From Nitrospira sp. (GTDB taxonomy: Bacteria; Nitrospirota; Nitrospiria; Nitrospirales; Nitrospiraceae): a stretch of 58,447 nucleotides of DNA. Positions 57,512 to 58,447 of the stretch are shown here, one piece after another. The stretch lies in assembly GCA_022226935.1 (NCBI GenBank), contig CP092081.1, positions 337,149 through 395,595 on the forward strand, given 5' to 3'. Made by a program: the position numbers and the translations under genes. Each line of letters begins with the position of its first letter. The first letter of the stretch is position 1. Under the pieces are notes generated by a model. It was not told the origin of the DNA. It made no database searches and was given only the letters and a program-made list of their open reading frames with translations.

Positions 57512-58447
57512 ATGACATCGAAACAAGTCGTGCAGCCCACCTCCCCGTCCTCCACCGCAATTGCTCCCCCCAAGGCAGTTCCGATCAAGGATTCGCCTGC
57601 TGTCGAGCGTGCGCTCAATCGCAGCAAGATATATTTGTTGTTCTCCTGGAGTCTGTTGTATCCGGAGGATGAAGAGTTTTTGGATTACCTGCAGTGTGGT
57701 GAGTTCGTCGAAGACGGACGCGCGGCCTTAGACGGGTTGCGGCTCGCGTTAGACGGCGTCGGTGGCGATCGTGCCGTTCAAAAGATCGCCCTGATGAAGA
57801 AACAATTCGACCAGATCGAGAAATTGGTGTCGGCGGAGTGCGTCAATTGGCAGATCGGCGATCTGCAGACCGAGCACCGTCGGGTGTTCACCAACGTGAT
57901 TACGTTGGATTGCCCGCCCTACGAAACCCTGTTTGGAAACGATCACGTGTTCGCGCAATCCCACGTCATGGGTGACATTGCGGGATTCTATAAAGCGTTT
58001 GGCGTCGAGCTTTCGAAGGACGTGCATGAACGTTTGGATCATCTCAGTGTTGAGCTCGAATTCATGCATTTCCTGACCTATAAGGAATCGTACTCGCGTT
58101 GCCACGATGGAATCGATAAGACGGAAATCGTGGTCGATGCGCAAAAGAAGTTCGTGAAAAACCACATCGGCCGCTGGGTACCCCTGTTCTGCCGGATGTT
58201 GGCAAAGAAATCGGATACCGGGCTGTTCAAGCTGATTGCCGACTGCATGTCGGAATGGATGGATTTTGAGGTCGCCTTCCTTGGGGTAACCGTTCAGCCC
58301 TACTCCGAGGCGGACTACAGACCAGCTACCTTCAATGCTCCGGAAGGTCAAACCTACGAGTGCGGGGCGCAGGACAAGGGGAATGAGCTCAGTATGTTGC
58401 TGAGCGAAGTCGGCGCTGAGTCCTTCATGGACCAGAAGACAAAAGAG
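57512..58447 (+). CDS. TorD/DmsD-family molybdoenzyme chaperone, 3' end outside window
   Basis: At least 312 residues with no stop before the window edge. ATG 57512 has AGGAG upstream. After a Pro/Ser-rich leader (about 1-30) the all-helical chaperone domain runs from about 33 to 265: YLLFSWSLLYPEDEEF, then TLDCPPYETLFGNDHVFAQ, DIAGFYKAFGVELS, DHLSVELEFMHFLTYKE (the TorD-signature region). Such proteins hold the catalytic subunit of DMSO-reductase-type enzymes during cofactor insertion. With its ferredoxin neighbour it points to maturation of a nitrite-oxidoreductase-like enzyme. The extended leader and the long C-terminal part beyond the domain are longer than in TorD (about 200 residues). 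Confidence 0.85.
   Translation, partial: MTSKQVVQPTSPSSTAIAPPKAVPIKDSPAVERALNRSKIYLLFSWSLLYPEDEEFLDYLQCGEFVEDGRAALDGLRLALDGVGGDRAVQKIALMKKQFDQIEKLVSAECVNWQIGDLQTEHRRVFTNVITLDCPPYETLFGNDHVFAQSHVMGDIAGFYKAFGVELSKDVHERLDHLSVELEFMHFLTYKESYSRCHDGIDKTEIVVDAQKKFVKNHIGRWVPLFCRMLAKKSDTGLFKLIADCMSEWMDFEVAFLGVTVQPYSEADYRPATFNAPEGQTYECGAQDKGNELSMLLSEVGAESFMDQKTKE

Overview
The window looks like chromosomal DNA of a Nitrospira-like bacterium (Nitrospirota, a nitrite oxidiser or close relative). This is inferred from gene content; no rRNA gene is present to confirm it. The pointers are two large cytochrome bd-like quinol oxidase subunits, a set of membrane and periplasmic c-type cytochromes, a diheme protein fused to an ethylbenzene-dehydrogenase-gamma-type haem domain, MobA, and a right-hand cluster with a four-cluster ferredoxin and a TorD-type molybdoenzyme chaperone of the sort that matures nitrite oxidoreductase-like enzymes. 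I found no tRNA, rRNA, CRISPR array or complete insertion sequence.

Layout. 0-0.5 kb: an RRM protein with a clear terminator. 0.6-7.4 kb (minus strand): a DevBCA/MacB-type efflux operon (small protein, FtsX-like permease, ATPase, membrane-fusion protein, outer-membrane lipoprotein) followed by a TPR protein and a secreted protein. A GAF/AAA+/Fis sigma-54 activator (7.5-9.7 kb) lies upstream of the operon and is flanked by two almost identical palindromes. 9.7-17.5 kb: RqcH/NFACT, a zinc-ribbon protein, a HExxH protein resembling peptide beta-hydroxylases, a convergent secreted-type domain protein, a PKD-domain protein and an APC/KimA-like permease.

17.6-43.1 kb is an almost unbroken plus-strand run of electron-transfer genes. 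It starts with a 1621-residue multicopper oxidase-like protein behind a strong sigma-70 promoter. Three secreted proteins with amicyanin-type CxxHxxM copper loops follow, interleaved with LolA-like and HEAT-repeat periplasmic proteins. Next come an O-methyltransferase, a DUF420 membrane protein, a tandem PCP_red protein, bd-like oxidase copy 1, a DUF3047 protein, a small membrane protein, two membrane-anchored SUMF1-fold proteins without FGE cysteines, three tiny single-helix genes, bd-like oxidase copy 2, and three cytochrome c genes ending at a strong terminator. The likely logic is quinol or periplasmic carrier to c-haem/copper proteins to oxidase; the electron donor of the copper part is unknown.

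43.2-49.7 kb: mobA, a GT9 glycosyltransferase, a decayed argS remnant, then tgt-yajC-secD-secF. 49.7-54.3 kb: a PAS-rich histidine kinase overlapping an NtrC-type regulator whose sigma-54 contact loop is degenerate and which carries a cysteine cluster. 54.4-58.4 kb: a seven-bladed WD40 protein, then the HELMH/zinc-ribbon protein, NapF/NapG-like ferredoxin and TorD-family chaperone, the last cut by the window edge. The most promising unexplained systems are the copper cluster at 17.8-27.8 kb, the twin bd-like oxidase region with its tiny membrane proteins, and the HExxH modification locus.
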